A DNA stretch of 61,753 nucleotides from CAIWHR01 sp039931775. GTDB lineage: Bacteria > Pseudomonadota > Gammaproteobacteria > Burkholderiales > Casimicrobiaceae. Location: NCBI GenBank assembly GCA_039931775.1, contig JBDTRG010000132.1:1-61753 (forward strand), read 5' to 3'. Position 1 is the stretch's first letter, and each line of letters starts with the position of its first letter. Shown here piece by piece: positions 16,164 to 23,584 of this stretch. The position numbers were made by a program, and so were the translations under genes. The notes under the pieces are model-generated. The model saw only the letters and a list, made by a program, of their open reading frames with translations, was not told the DNA's origin and made no database searches.

Positions 16164-17757
16164 CGATTGCTCCCTTTCTGTTGCGGATCCAGAACGGCTT
16201 CGCGCGGGCGAAGCGGCGCCAGGCGGATGCGATCTCCGGCTCGAGCGCCGCCGCCTGCGCGGCGACCCAGCCGCGCACGGCACCGGTCGCGGCGTCGTCC
16301 GCTGTGCCGCCCGACTCGTTCGCGATGCGAAGCGCCGTCGCCGCGTCGTTGAGGCAGCCGAGGACGTCCTGCAGCACAGTCAACGCTTTGAGATAGGCCC
16401 TGCCGCGCTTCCGTGGAAAGAGCGGCGCGAAGAACTCGGCGACATAGCGGAGGCGTTTCGCCGCGATGCGAACCTCGTGGCGCTCGTCAGGCGATCCGGA
16501 TTCGAGCGCGGTTGCGCATTGCTCGAGGTGGCGATGCCGGCGCGCGAGGAGCGCGGCGGCGAATGCATCGGCGCGAGCGGCAAGCGTGGCGTGGTTCCCG
16601 GATTCGCGCGCCGACACCGTCGTCGCGAAGCGCGGCATCGCGCACAGCATCCCGCCCGACAGCAACATCCGCTGAAAGCGCGGCGAGCCGACTGCGGCGC
16701 GCGCGGCCGCGCGGGCGCCACGGCGCCGCGATTCGGCGCGTCGCCGCAATCGCTTGAGGCCCGGCGCGGTGCCCGCATCGCGCGCGAACCACCTGGACAG
16801 CGGCGGCAGCGTCTCCTGCACGAAAACATCCCAGTCGCGAGCCGCCCCCAGCGCCTGCGCGAGCCAGATGACGTCGCCGTTCAGGCGATCGAGCGCCGGC
16901 GACGGGGCATGCGGCGCGACGAGCCGCAGGCACGAGCGCAAACGCCGTGTGCCGATTCGCATCTGGTGCACCCACTCGGGGTCATCGAGGGCTTCGAGCC
17001 CGCGCGCGTTGGCGGCGATCTGCTGCAGGCATTCGCGTACCAGCGCCTGGATCGCTTCGATGGTGGTCACATCCTCGGCCAGCGCAACGCTGGCCGCACG
17101 GACCGGCGAGCCGATGATGTCGCGCTCGCCGCGCATCAGCGCGAAGCCCCGCTGCGCCTTGCTGGCCGTCATCACGGCGACCGGAAGATCTGCGGCGAGG
17201 CGGTAGGCGAGGTCGAACAGATTCGAGGCGGCGCCCGATTTCAGCTCGATTTCGATTTCGGCGATCGGGACGCGGAACGTCCGGCCGTTCCGCACCGCAC
17301 GGATGGCGCCGAGGTCGATGCAGAACTCGGCGCGTGTGCCGTCGGGGAACGCGAGAGGAATCGTTCGGCGCTCGAATTCGGTGGTGAACGCGCGGACGAG
17401 CCCGCCTCGCTTTCGCGCTTTGGCGATGAGCTTGCTCCACGGCGTTTCCGCGAGGCGCGCGTAATCCAGGCCGGCGCGAGGCAGCGGCGACTCGAATTCT
17501 GCGCGCGCATGGAGCCCGGGCCCGGCAACGGATTCCGAAGGACCCTTGATCGTCTGCACGAAGCGCTTGCCGATGCGCCGCACGCGAAGCGCGACACCCG
17601 CGTTGGCCAGCAGGGTGTCGGCGGTGTCGTAGTATGCGTTCGCCAGCCGCGCCGTCCGCGTTCGGCCCTGCCGCAGCGCTCTCACCGCGGCGTGACGCAG
17701 CGCCGCCTCCGCCGCCTGCGGATAGAGCGAAAGCTTGAGTTCGATTTCCGTCGGCAC
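16156..17757 (-). CDS. CYTH and CHAD domain protein (inorganic triphosphatase-like)
   Basis: A 533-residue fusion. The N-terminal CYTH domain (about 1-210) has the EIELKL signature (ExExK, residues 4-8) and several basic strands such as VRRIGKRFVQTIKG that bind triphosphate in the tunnel fold. The C-terminal CHAD domain (about 230-520) is helical with repeated conserved histidine and basic residues (HQMRIGTRRLRSCLR, HEVRIAAKRLRYVAEFF). CYTH enzymes cleave triphosphates and CHAD domains bind polyphosphate. Coupling to the overlapping PPK2 gene supports a joint role in polyphosphate or triphosphate metabolism. Confidence 0.93.
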   Translation of the reverse strand: MPTEIELKLSLYPQAAEAALRHAAVRALRQGRTRTARLANAYYDTADTLLANAGVALRVRRIGKRFVQTIKGPSESVAGPGLHARAEFESPLPRAGLDYARLAETPWSKLIAKARKRGGLVRAFTTEFERRTIPLAFPDGTRAEFCIDLGAIRAVRNGRTFRVPIAEIEIELKSGAASNLFDLAYRLAADLPVAVMTASKAQRGFALMRGERDIIGSPVRAASVALAEDVTTIEAIQALVRECLQQIAANARGLEALDDPEWVHQMRIGTRRLRSCLRLVAPHAPSPALDRLNGDVIWLAQALGAARDWDVFVQETLPPLSRWFARDAGTAPGLKRLRRRAESRRRGARAAARAAVGSPRFQRMLLSGGMLCAMPRFATTVSARESGNHATLAARADAFAAALLARRHRHLEQCATALESGSPDERHEVRIAAKRLRYVAEFFAPLFPRKRGRAYLKALTVLQDVLGCLNDAATALRIANESGGTADDAATGAVRGWVAAQAAALEPEIASAWRRFARAKPFWIRNRKGAIDA

Positions 17758-17809
17758 GTGCGATGGCCCCGATCGGGGCGCCGCGCCGGCGCCCGCGGAT
17801 CCGGTCGTC

Positions 17810-18934
17810 CTAGCCGTCGTCGCTGCGTTTCAGGCGCCGCGCGCGGACGCCGGCGGAAAGCGAGCGCAGTACGTCGACCGTCGCATCCCAGCCGATGCAC
17901 GCGTCGGTGATCGACACCCCGTATTGCAACGGTTGGCCCGGCACCAGGTCCTGCCGCCCGGGATTCAGATGGCTTTCGATCATGACGCCGAAGATGCGCT
18001 CGTCGCCGCCGGCGATCTGGAGAGCGATGTCCGATGCGACGTCGACCTGCCGCTCGTGCCGGCGCTGGCTGTTTGCGTGCGAGCAGTCGACCATGAGTTT
18101 GGCCGCCAGGCCCGCCGCCGCGAGCTCCTTGCACGTTGCCTCGACGTTCGAGGCGTCGTAGTTGGGCGCCTTGCCGCCGCGCAGGATGATATGGCAATCC
18201 TCGTTGCCGGCGGTGTGCACGATCGCCGAGTGACCGCCCTTGGTCACGGAAAGGAAATGGTGCGGCGCCGACGCGGCCTTGATCGCATCGACCGCGATTT
18301 TCACGTCGCCGTTGGTGCCATTCTTGAATCCGACCGGGCACGAGAGCCCGGACGCGAGCTCGCGGTGCACCTGGCTCTCGGTGGTGCGCGCGCCGATCGC
18401 ACCCCAGGCGATCAGGTCGGCCAGGTATTGCGGGGTGATCATGTCGAGATATTCGGTGCCGGCCGCGAGTTCTAGTTCATTGATCTCGACCAAGATGCGC
18501 CGAGCGAGGCGCAGGCCCTCGTTGATCTGGTAGCTGTCGTCCAGCAGCGGATCGTTGATGAGCCCCTTCCAGCCGACCGTCGTGCGCGGCTTTTCGAAAT
18601 AAACGCGCATCACGACGACGAGGTCGTCGGCGAGTTCGCGCTTGAGCGCGGCAAGGCGCGTCGCGTAGTCGATGGCCGCGTCGTAATCGTGAATCGAGCA
18701 GGGGCCGACGACGACCAGCAGGCGATCGTCGGCGCCGTGCAACACGCGATGGATGGCCTGCCGCGATTCGAAGGTGGTCGTCGCGGCGCGCTCCGAGGCG
18801 GGGAATTCCCGCAACAGATGCGCGGGGGGCGCGAGCTCCATGATTTCCCGGATCCGGGTGTCGTCGATCGGCAGTTTGGCGGCCGGTTGGGCGAGCGCGG
18901 CGGCCCGGTTGCGTTGGGCGGTGGAGGTAGGCAC
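17810..18934 (-). CDS. aroG: 3-deoxy-7-phosphoheptulonate synthase (class I DAHP synthase)
   Basis: A 374-residue enzyme that condenses phosphoenolpyruvate and erythrose 4-phosphate, the first step of the shikimate pathway. Recognised segments include VVVGPCSIHD (about 70-79), RVYFEKPRTTVGWKGL (about 109-124), GARTTESQ and PVGFKNGTNG. The N-terminal extension is the type that carries feedback control by aromatic amino acids, but which one is not readable. Symbol is by family; AroF/AroH-type regulation is not excluded. It heads the long minus-strand run, 52 bases before the CYTH-CHAD gene. A dyad overlaps its candidate -10 region. Confidence 0.95.
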   Translation of the reverse strand: MPTSTAQRNRAAALAQPAAKLPIDDTRIREIMELAPPAHLLREFPASERAATTTFESRQAIHRVLHGADDRLLVVVGPCSIHDYDAAIDYATRLAALKRELADDLVVVMRVYFEKPRTTVGWKGLINDPLLDDSYQINEGLRLARRILVEINELELAAGTEYLDMITPQYLADLIAWGAIGARTTESQVHRELASGLSCPVGFKNGTNGDVKIAVDAIKAASAPHHFLSVTKGGHSAIVHTAGNEDCHIILRGGKAPNYDASNVEATCKELAAAGLAAKLMVDCSHANSQRRHERQVDVASDIALQIAGGDERIFGVMIESHLNPGRQDLVPGQPLQYGVSITDACIGWDATVDVLRSLSAGVRARRLKRSDDG

Positions 18935-18961
18935 GATGGGATTCCGTCAGGGTTTTCGTAG

Positions 18962-18987
18962 CAAAAACAGGATTTTACCTGCTTTTG
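18962..18987 (-). promoter_or_regulatory. Imperfect dyad over candidate -10 of DAHP synthase
   Basis: CAGG and CCTG flank ATTTTA, followed outward by one mismatch and then AAAA/TTTT and C/G pairs: nine paired positions out of ten per arm. On the minus strand the centre reads TAAAAT (18972-18977), a plausible -10 hexamer 38 bases before the gene. A repressor binding here would block transcription. The sequence is not a TyrR box (TGTAAA-N6-TTTACA). No convincing -35 is visible. Confidence 0.35.
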
Positions 18988-19076
18988 GCCGAGGGGGCTT
19001 CCATTGTGCCACGGCGGTTGCTGCATTGCACCGGGGACAAATAGAGACATCGTCCAAAGGGCTGTAGCCGAAATCG

Positions 19077-19106
19077 TTGCTTCGCGCGTTTAGGATGCCG
19101 TAGACT
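19077..19106 (+). promoter_or_regulatory. Weak candidate promoter for the PsiF-repeat gene
   Basis: TTGCTT (19077-19082) and TAGACT (19101-19106) are spaced by 18 bases, giving a leader of roughly 100 bases. Both hexamers match the sigma-70 consensus only partly. No Pho-box-like repeat is seen despite the family name of the gene. Confidence 0.25.
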
Positions 19107-19209
19107 GCATTTGACCCCGACGGCACCCCTGCCGCGCGCGGACCAGCTACAGGACGGCCGTTAGGCACTCGCACCTTCAATTCGGCCCTGCAACCCTTAG
19201 GAGAACTGC

Positions 19210-19533
19210 ATGAAGAAAATGTTAGCGCTGGCGATTATTGGCGCATTCGCCGCCGTCGGCGGATCGGCGTTTGCCGCCGACCCCCCGGCACCGGCCGCCC
19301 CGGCGAATGCCCAACAGCAACGGATGAAGGATTGCAACGCCAAGGCGACTGACAAGAAGGGCGACGAGCGCAAGACGTTCATGAGCGCCTGCCTCGCTGG
19401 CAAGGACACTGCCGGTGCCAAGATGACGCAGCAGGAGAAGATGAAGGCCTGCAATGCCAAGGCTACGGACAAGAAGGGCGACGAGCGCAAGGCGTTCATG
19501 AGCAACTGCCTGAAGGCCGCGCCGCCGGCGTAA
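19210..19533 (+). CDS. Exported PsiF-repeat protein
   Basis: A 107-residue protein with a signal peptide (about 1-22, ending AFAAD), a short Pro/Ala linker and two PsiF repeats with the pattern C-N-A-K-A-T-D-K-K-G-D-E-R-K-x-F-M-S-x-C-L. Each repeat has two cysteines, probably disulfide-linked in the periplasm. PsiF was named as a phosphate-starvation-inducible gene in Escherichia coli, but its biochemical function is unknown. A good ribosome-binding site (AGGAGA) lies just before the ATG and a strong terminator follows, so it is probably a single-gene transcript, divergent from DAHP synthase. Confidence 0.88.
   Translation: MKKMLALAIIGAFAAVGGSAFAADPPAPAAPANAQQQRMKDCNAKATDKKGDERKTFMSACLAGKDTAGAKMTQQEKMKACNAKATDKKGDERKAFMSNCLKAAPPA
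19351..19491 (+). repeat. Internal duplication in the PsiF-repeat gene
   Basis: An identical 24-base segment beginning GACAAGAAGGGCGACGAG occurs at 19351-19374 and 19468-19491, a period of 117 bases or 39 codons. It encodes DKKGDERK in both repeats. Identity at third codon positions suggests a recent duplication or conversion within the gene. Confidence 0.85.
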
Positions 19534-19580
19534 TTCCCGAACACGGCCGGGTGACCTCCTGTCCATCCGGTCGCGACTGA

Positions 19581-19617
19581 CAAGGCCCCTCCGGGCAACC
19601 GGCTGGGGCCTTGTTTT
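19581..19617 (+). terminator. Rho-independent terminator after the PsiF-repeat gene
   Basis: CAAGGCCCC (19581-19589) pairs with GGGGCCTTG (19605-19613) in a 9-bp GC-rich stem, followed directly by TTTT. It lies 48 bases after the stop codon. The rest of the gap to the convergent rlmI end (19761) shows nothing else recognisable. Confidence 0.8.
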
Positions 19618-19760
19618 ATCTAGCGTAAGAGCGCGGCGGGCGAAGCCGAGGCTCGAAGGGCGCGTCGCCGCGCGATTGCGCGCGCCCGACACGCGACCGG
19701 GCCGTCTTCAAATGCCTGCAAGGAGGGCGCTCCGACGGGCGGCATCGCGGACGGTGGTTC

Positions 19761-20960
19761 CTACGCTGCCTTCCTAATCAGCAGCCCCTTCAGGTAGTCG
19801 CCCTCGGGAAACGCAAGCGCCACCGGATGGTCGGCGCCGGCACCGAAGCGACCGATCACCGAAGCGTCGACGCCCGCGTCGAGTGCGGCGCCGGCGACGA
19901 TCTTGCGGAAGAGGCTGGCGTCGATGCCGCCCGAACAGGAAAACGTCGCCAGCAGCCCGCCTGGACGCAACAGCTTCAGCGCCCACAGGTTTGCGTCCTT
20001 ATAGGCGCGCGAAGCGCGTTCGGCGTGCGCGGCGGTGGGCGCGAACTTTGGCGGATCGAGAACGATCAAATCGAACGCCGAGCCGCGGTCGCGTAGCTTG
20101 CGCAATTCGGTGAACGCGTCCGCCTCGCGCCATTCGGCCCGGTCGGCGGGCAGCGCCGGATTGCGCGCGAGATTCTCGCGGGCGAGCGCGAGCGCGTCGG
20201 CCGAGCTGTCGATCGACAACGCATTGACGGCGCCGCCGGCCAAGGCGGCGAGCGCGAACGCGCCCGAGTACGCGAAGACGTTCAGCATTTGCCGTCCGGC
20301 GGCGAGCGCCCGCACCGTGGCGCGGCTGTCGCGCTGGTCCAGATAGAAGCCGGTCTTCTGGCCGCCGGCCACGTCGACGCGGTAGTCGATACCGTCCTCG
20401 AGAAAAGACACGACGTCGGGCAAAAGGCCGTGCGCGATGCCGACACGGGGCGGCATGCCTTCGAGCTTGCGGACATCGGCGTCGGAGCGCTCGAAGACGC
20501 ACGCGACGTTCGTCGCTGTAACGAGCGCATTGACGATCGCCTCGCGCCAGCGCTCCGCCCCCGCCGAGGAAAGCTGCAGCACGATCGTGTCGGCGTAACG
20601 GTCGGCGATCACGCCCGGCAGTCCGTCGGATTCGCCGTGGATGAGCCTGCACCCGGTGTGCCGGGGACTCTGCAGGGGCGCGCGTGCCGCAACCGCATGC
20701 GAAACGCGCCGGCCGATGAATGCGGCGTCGATCGGGTCGCGCGGGTCAAAGGTCCAGACGCGCGCCCGGATCTGCGATTCCGGAGACCAGGCGGCACGCG
20801 CGACGAAGGCGCCGTCGGCGGATTGGATGTCGACCGTTTCGCCGGCGGCAAGCGTTTCGTCGGCCGTTGCAATCGCGCCGGAAAAGATCCACGGGTGACG
20901 TTGCCGCAGCGATTTTTCGCGTCCGGGCTTCAACCGCAGCACCGGAAGTCGCTCAGCCAA
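19761..20960 (-). CDS. rlmI: 23S rRNA (cytosine-C5) methyltransferase RlmI-like
   Basis: A 399-residue SAM-dependent methyltransferase with an N-terminal PUA-like domain (HPWIFSGAI, about 22-30), then a Rossmann methyltransferase domain. The motif LNVFAYSGAFALAAL (about 226-240) binds SAM, and the catalytic-site motif is VLDPPKFAP (about 306-314). RlmI modifies C1962 of 23S rRNA in E. coli; close relatives may differ in target. Its start overlaps the VIT gene's stop by 8 bases, so the two are translationally coupled. Confidence 0.9.
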   Translation of the reverse strand: MAERLPVLRLKPGREKSLRQRHPWIFSGAIATADETLAAGETVDIQSADGAFVARAAWSPESQIRARVWTFDPRDPIDAAFIGRRVSHAVAARAPLQSPRHTGCRLIHGESDGLPGVIADRYADTIVLQLSSAGAERWREAIVNALVTATNVACVFERSDADVRKLEGMPPRVGIAHGLLPDVVSFLEDGIDYRVDVAGGQKTGFYLDQRDSRATVRALAAGRQMLNVFAYSGAFALAALAGGAVNALSIDSSADALALARENLARNPALPADRAEWREADAFTELRKLRDRGSAFDLIVLDPPKFAPTAAHAERASRAYKDANLWALKLLRPGGLLATFSCSGGIDASLFRKIVAGAALDAGVDASVIGRFGAGADHPVALAFPEGDYLKGLLIRKAA

Positions 20961-21999
20961 GCGCGACTCCTGCCAGGCGACCTATCGCGTAGGTGATCGC
21001 ACCTGCCAACCCGCCGAGCGCGAGCATCCTCGCGCCGGAGAAGAGCGCGTTTCGCCCCGTGAACAACGACAGCAGCGCGCCCACTGCGAACAGGGCGGCG
21101 CCGGTGACGCCGATCGCGACGGACAGCGCGCGCGGCCCTGGCGATAAAACGAAGGGCGCCAGCGGCAATAGCGCGCCTCCCGCGAACGAGACGAACGACG
21201 ACACGGCCGCCCCCCAAGGCGAGCCGAGCTCGTCGGGATTGAGCCCCAGCTCCTCCCGTGCCAGCGTATCGAGCGCATGTTCGGGGTCGGCGACGAGCTG
21301 GGTGGCGAGGCGCGAGGCCTCCTTCGCGGGCAGGCCCTTCGCGGCGTAGATCAGCGCCAATTCCTGCGCTTCCGCTTCGGGATACTGGGCGAGCTCGTCG
21401 CGTTCCAGGCCGATCTGATATTCGAAAAGTTCACGCTGCGAGCGCACCGATACGTATTCGCCGGTGGCCATCGCAAACGCGCCCGCACACATGCCGGCCA
21501 CGCCGGTCAGCAACACGACGTTGGCGTCGCCGCTCGCTCCGGCGACTCCGAGGATCAGGCTCGCATTCGACACGAGGCCGTCGTTGACGCCGAACACCGC
21601 GGCCCGCAGGTTGCCGCCGCGGCCGAGACCGCGATGCCGGAGCTCCGCTCCCGATCCCGCGATCGGCGTCGCGTGGCCGGCATCGCGCCGCATCGACGCG
21701 CCGTAAACGCCCATGCCGCGCACCTTCATCGCGGCGAGCATGCTCTTCAGCCGCCGCGGGCCGAATCGGCGCACCAGGGTCGCGACCAACCGGGTGCGCG
21801 CGTCCGGCAGGTACGGGCCGGGCGCGGGGTGGCCCCGGGCCGTGAGTTGCGCGCGCCAGATGGCGGCCTGCGCCTCGGCCTCGCCCGCCATCCGACGGAA
21901 GAGCTCGGCGTTGGGAGTGCCGGCTTCGGCCTCGGCACAGACGCGGTAGAGCAGTGCCGAGCGTTGCTCCTCGTTCCAGCTTTCGAGCGGATTGGACAC
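20953..21999 (-). CDS. VIT1/CCC1-family membrane protein with ferritin-like N-terminal domain
   Basis: A 348-residue protein. The N-terminal part (about 1-140) is helical with a rubrerythrin/ferritin-like pattern of glutamates and ends in a positively charged linker. The C-terminal part has the VIT1/CCC1 signature AAVFGVNDGLVSNASLILGV (about 134-153), GAFAMATGEYVSVRSQ and several membrane helices. VIT-family proteins move Fe2+ or Mn2+ across membranes; with a ferritin-like domain the role is probably iron or manganese export or detoxification. It sits between DUF1499 and rlmI in one minus run. Confidence 0.88.
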   Translation of the reverse strand: MSNPLESWNEEQRSALLYRVCAEAEAGTPNAELFRRMAGEAEAQAAIWRAQLTARGHPAPGPYLPDARTRLVATLVRRFGPRRLKSMLAAMKVRGMGVYGASMRRDAGHATPIAGSGAELRHRGLGRGGNLRAAVFGVNDGLVSNASLILGVAGASGDANVVLLTGVAGMCAGAFAMATGEYVSVRSQRELFEYQIGLERDELAQYPEAEAQELALIYAAKGLPAKEASRLATQLVADPEHALDTLAREELGLNPDELGSPWGAAVSSFVSFAGGALLPLAPFVLSPGPRALSVAIGVTGAALFAVGALLSLFTGRNALFSGARMLALGGLAGAITYAIGRLAGVALG

Positions 22000-22008
22000 G
22001 GTCTCTCG

Positions 22009-22494
22009 CTACGCCGCTTTGAGAGCTGCGCGGATGGCTTCGACGCGCTTGCGGTTGACGCCGAAATCGCCGTAGCCGCGTCGGGACGCCGAACGGACGG
22101 CGATGGCCGTTGCGCCGGGGACGACAGCGAATTCGACGTCGTCGACGAAGCCCCACAGGGAACTCGCGAATTCGGCGTGCAGGTAATCGGAGCGCAGCAC
22201 GACGATCGTGGAGCCGGACATCGCGCGAATCGCATCGGCCAGCTGGGCCATGGCGGTCGCCGGGTCGCCCTTGAATGCAAGCGGCGCAATCGCGTGCTCG
22301 GCATCGGAGGCCTGGCTCGACACGCAATTCGAACGGTCGGGACAGGGCGCGAATTTACCGCCAGGTGCGCCGAGCGTCGCCGGCTTCGCTCCGGCCAGCA
22401 AGGTGCCGAACGGACTCGCCATCGCCGCGGCGCTCAGAAGCATCGCCGCGGACAGCCAGAGGACTGGCGGCCATTGGAGCGTTGCACGCGACAA
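22009..22494 (-). CDS. DUF1499 exported protein
   Basis: A DUF1499 protein, 161 residues from a TTG start. An N-terminal hydrophobic stretch (PPVLWLSAAMLLSAAAMA) looks like a signal or anchor. The DUF1499 core has CPDRSNCVSSQASDAEHAI (about 51-69), LRSDYLHAEFASSLWGFVDDVEF and a C-terminal RRGYGDFGVNRKRVEAIR. The family function is unknown. Start choice is uncertain: TTG at 22494 follows a GGGGGA and keeps the hydrophobic segment, while the only nearby in-frame ATG is at 22443. It begins 20 bases after the aldo/keto reductase stop and ends 9 bases before the VIT start. Confidence 0.8.
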   Translation of the reverse strand: MSRATLQWPPVLWLSAAMLLSAAAMASPFGTLLAGAKPATLGAPGGKFAPCPDRSNCVSSQASDAEHAIAPLAFKGDPATAMAQLADAIRAMSGSTIVVLRSDYLHAEFASSLWGFVDDVEFAVVPGATAIAVRSASRRGYGDFGVNRKRVEAIRAALKAA

Positions 22495-22514
22495 GGCGTC
22501 ACACGTCCCCCGCG

Positions 22515-23489
22515 TCAACCGCCCGCGAGCGCGGCCGCGATGCGCGCCATGACGTCGGGCGTGAGCCGGGGCACGACGTCGAGCGCCTTCATGTTCTCGG
22601 CGACCTGCGATGCGCGGCTTGCGCCGGTTATCACCGTCGAGACGTACGGATTTTTGAGGCACCACGCGAGCGACATCTGCGCGAGCGTGCAACGGAGGTC
22701 GGCGGCAATCGGCGCAAGGCGTCGCACCACGGCGATCTTCTCGCGGTCGGTAAGGCGCTCGGCCAGAAACTCGTAACCCTTGACCGTTCCGCGCGTGCCC
22801 GCCGGGATGCCGTCATTGTATTTTCCGGTCAGGAGACCGGAGGCGAGCGGGCTCCAGATCGTCGTGCCGAGGCCGATGTCGCGGTAGAGCCGCGCGTATT
22901 CCTTTTCGACACGATCGCGGTGCAGCAGGTTGTATTGCGGCTGCTCCGTCACCGGCTTGTGCAGGTGATGGCGATCGGCGATCTGCCACGCGGCGACGAT
23001 CTCCGCGGCCGTCCACTCCGAGGTGCCCCAGTACAGCGCCTTGCCCGCACTGATGATGTCGTGCATCGCGTACACGGTCTCCTCGATCGGCGTGTCGGGG
23101 TCGGGGCGATGGCAGAATACGAGGTCGACATGGTCGAGGCCAAGGCGCTGGAGCGAGCCGTCGATCGCCTGCATCAGGTACTTCCGGTTCAGCGTGTTCT
23201 TCTGGTTCGGGCCGTCGTTCAAGCCCCAGAAGAACTTCGTCGACACGATGTACGACTCGCGCCGCCAGCCGAGCTTCTTCAACACGTCGCCCATGATCGT
23301 CTCCGACCGGCCACGGGCGTAGACCTCGGCGTTGTCGAAGAAATTGACGCCGGCGCCATAGGCGACGGCCATGCACTCGCGCGCCGTGTCGTCGCCCATC
23401 TGGTTGCCATAGGTCACCCACGACCCGAACGAGAGCTCGCTCACCTTGAGCCCCGAGGCGCCGAGCCGGCGGTAGTTCATCGCTGTCAT
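22515..23489 (-). CDS. Aldo/keto reductase (Kv-beta-like)
   Basis: A 324-residue NADPH-dependent reductase of the potassium-channel beta-subunit-like group. The catalytic tetrad is recognisable: Asp in NFFDNAEVYARG, Tyr in AEVYARG, Lys in VSTKFFWG and His in LVFCHRPDPDTP. A C-terminal NADPH-binding TGASRASQVAENM is present. Substrates in this group are various aldehydes and ketones and are not predictable here. ATG at 23489 or an alternative at 23480 (three codons later) could both be used. It is divergent from the S9 peptidase gene, 95 bases away. Confidence 0.92.
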   Translation of the reverse strand: MTAMNYRRLGASGLKVSELSFGSWVTYGNQMGDDTARECMAVAYGAGVNFFDNAEVYARGRSETIMGDVLKKLGWRRESYIVSTKFFWGLNDGPNQKNTLNRKYLMQAIDGSLQRLGLDHVDLVFCHRPDPDTPIEETVYAMHDIISAGKALYWGTSEWTAAEIVAAWQIADRHHLHKPVTEQPQYNLLHRDRVEKEYARLYRDIGLGTTIWSPLASGLLTGKYNDGIPAGTRGTVKGYEFLAERLTDREKIAVVRRLAPIAADLRCTLAQMSLAWCLKNPYVSTVITGASRASQVAENMKALDVVPRLTPDVMARIAAALAGG

Positions 23490-23584
23490 TGCTGGTCTGT
23501 TCCGAAATGTGCCGGTCGGATGCGTGCGGGGGGAGCACGGAAGGTAGAATCGCGTTCGTCCATTGTACCTACAAGGATCAGACG

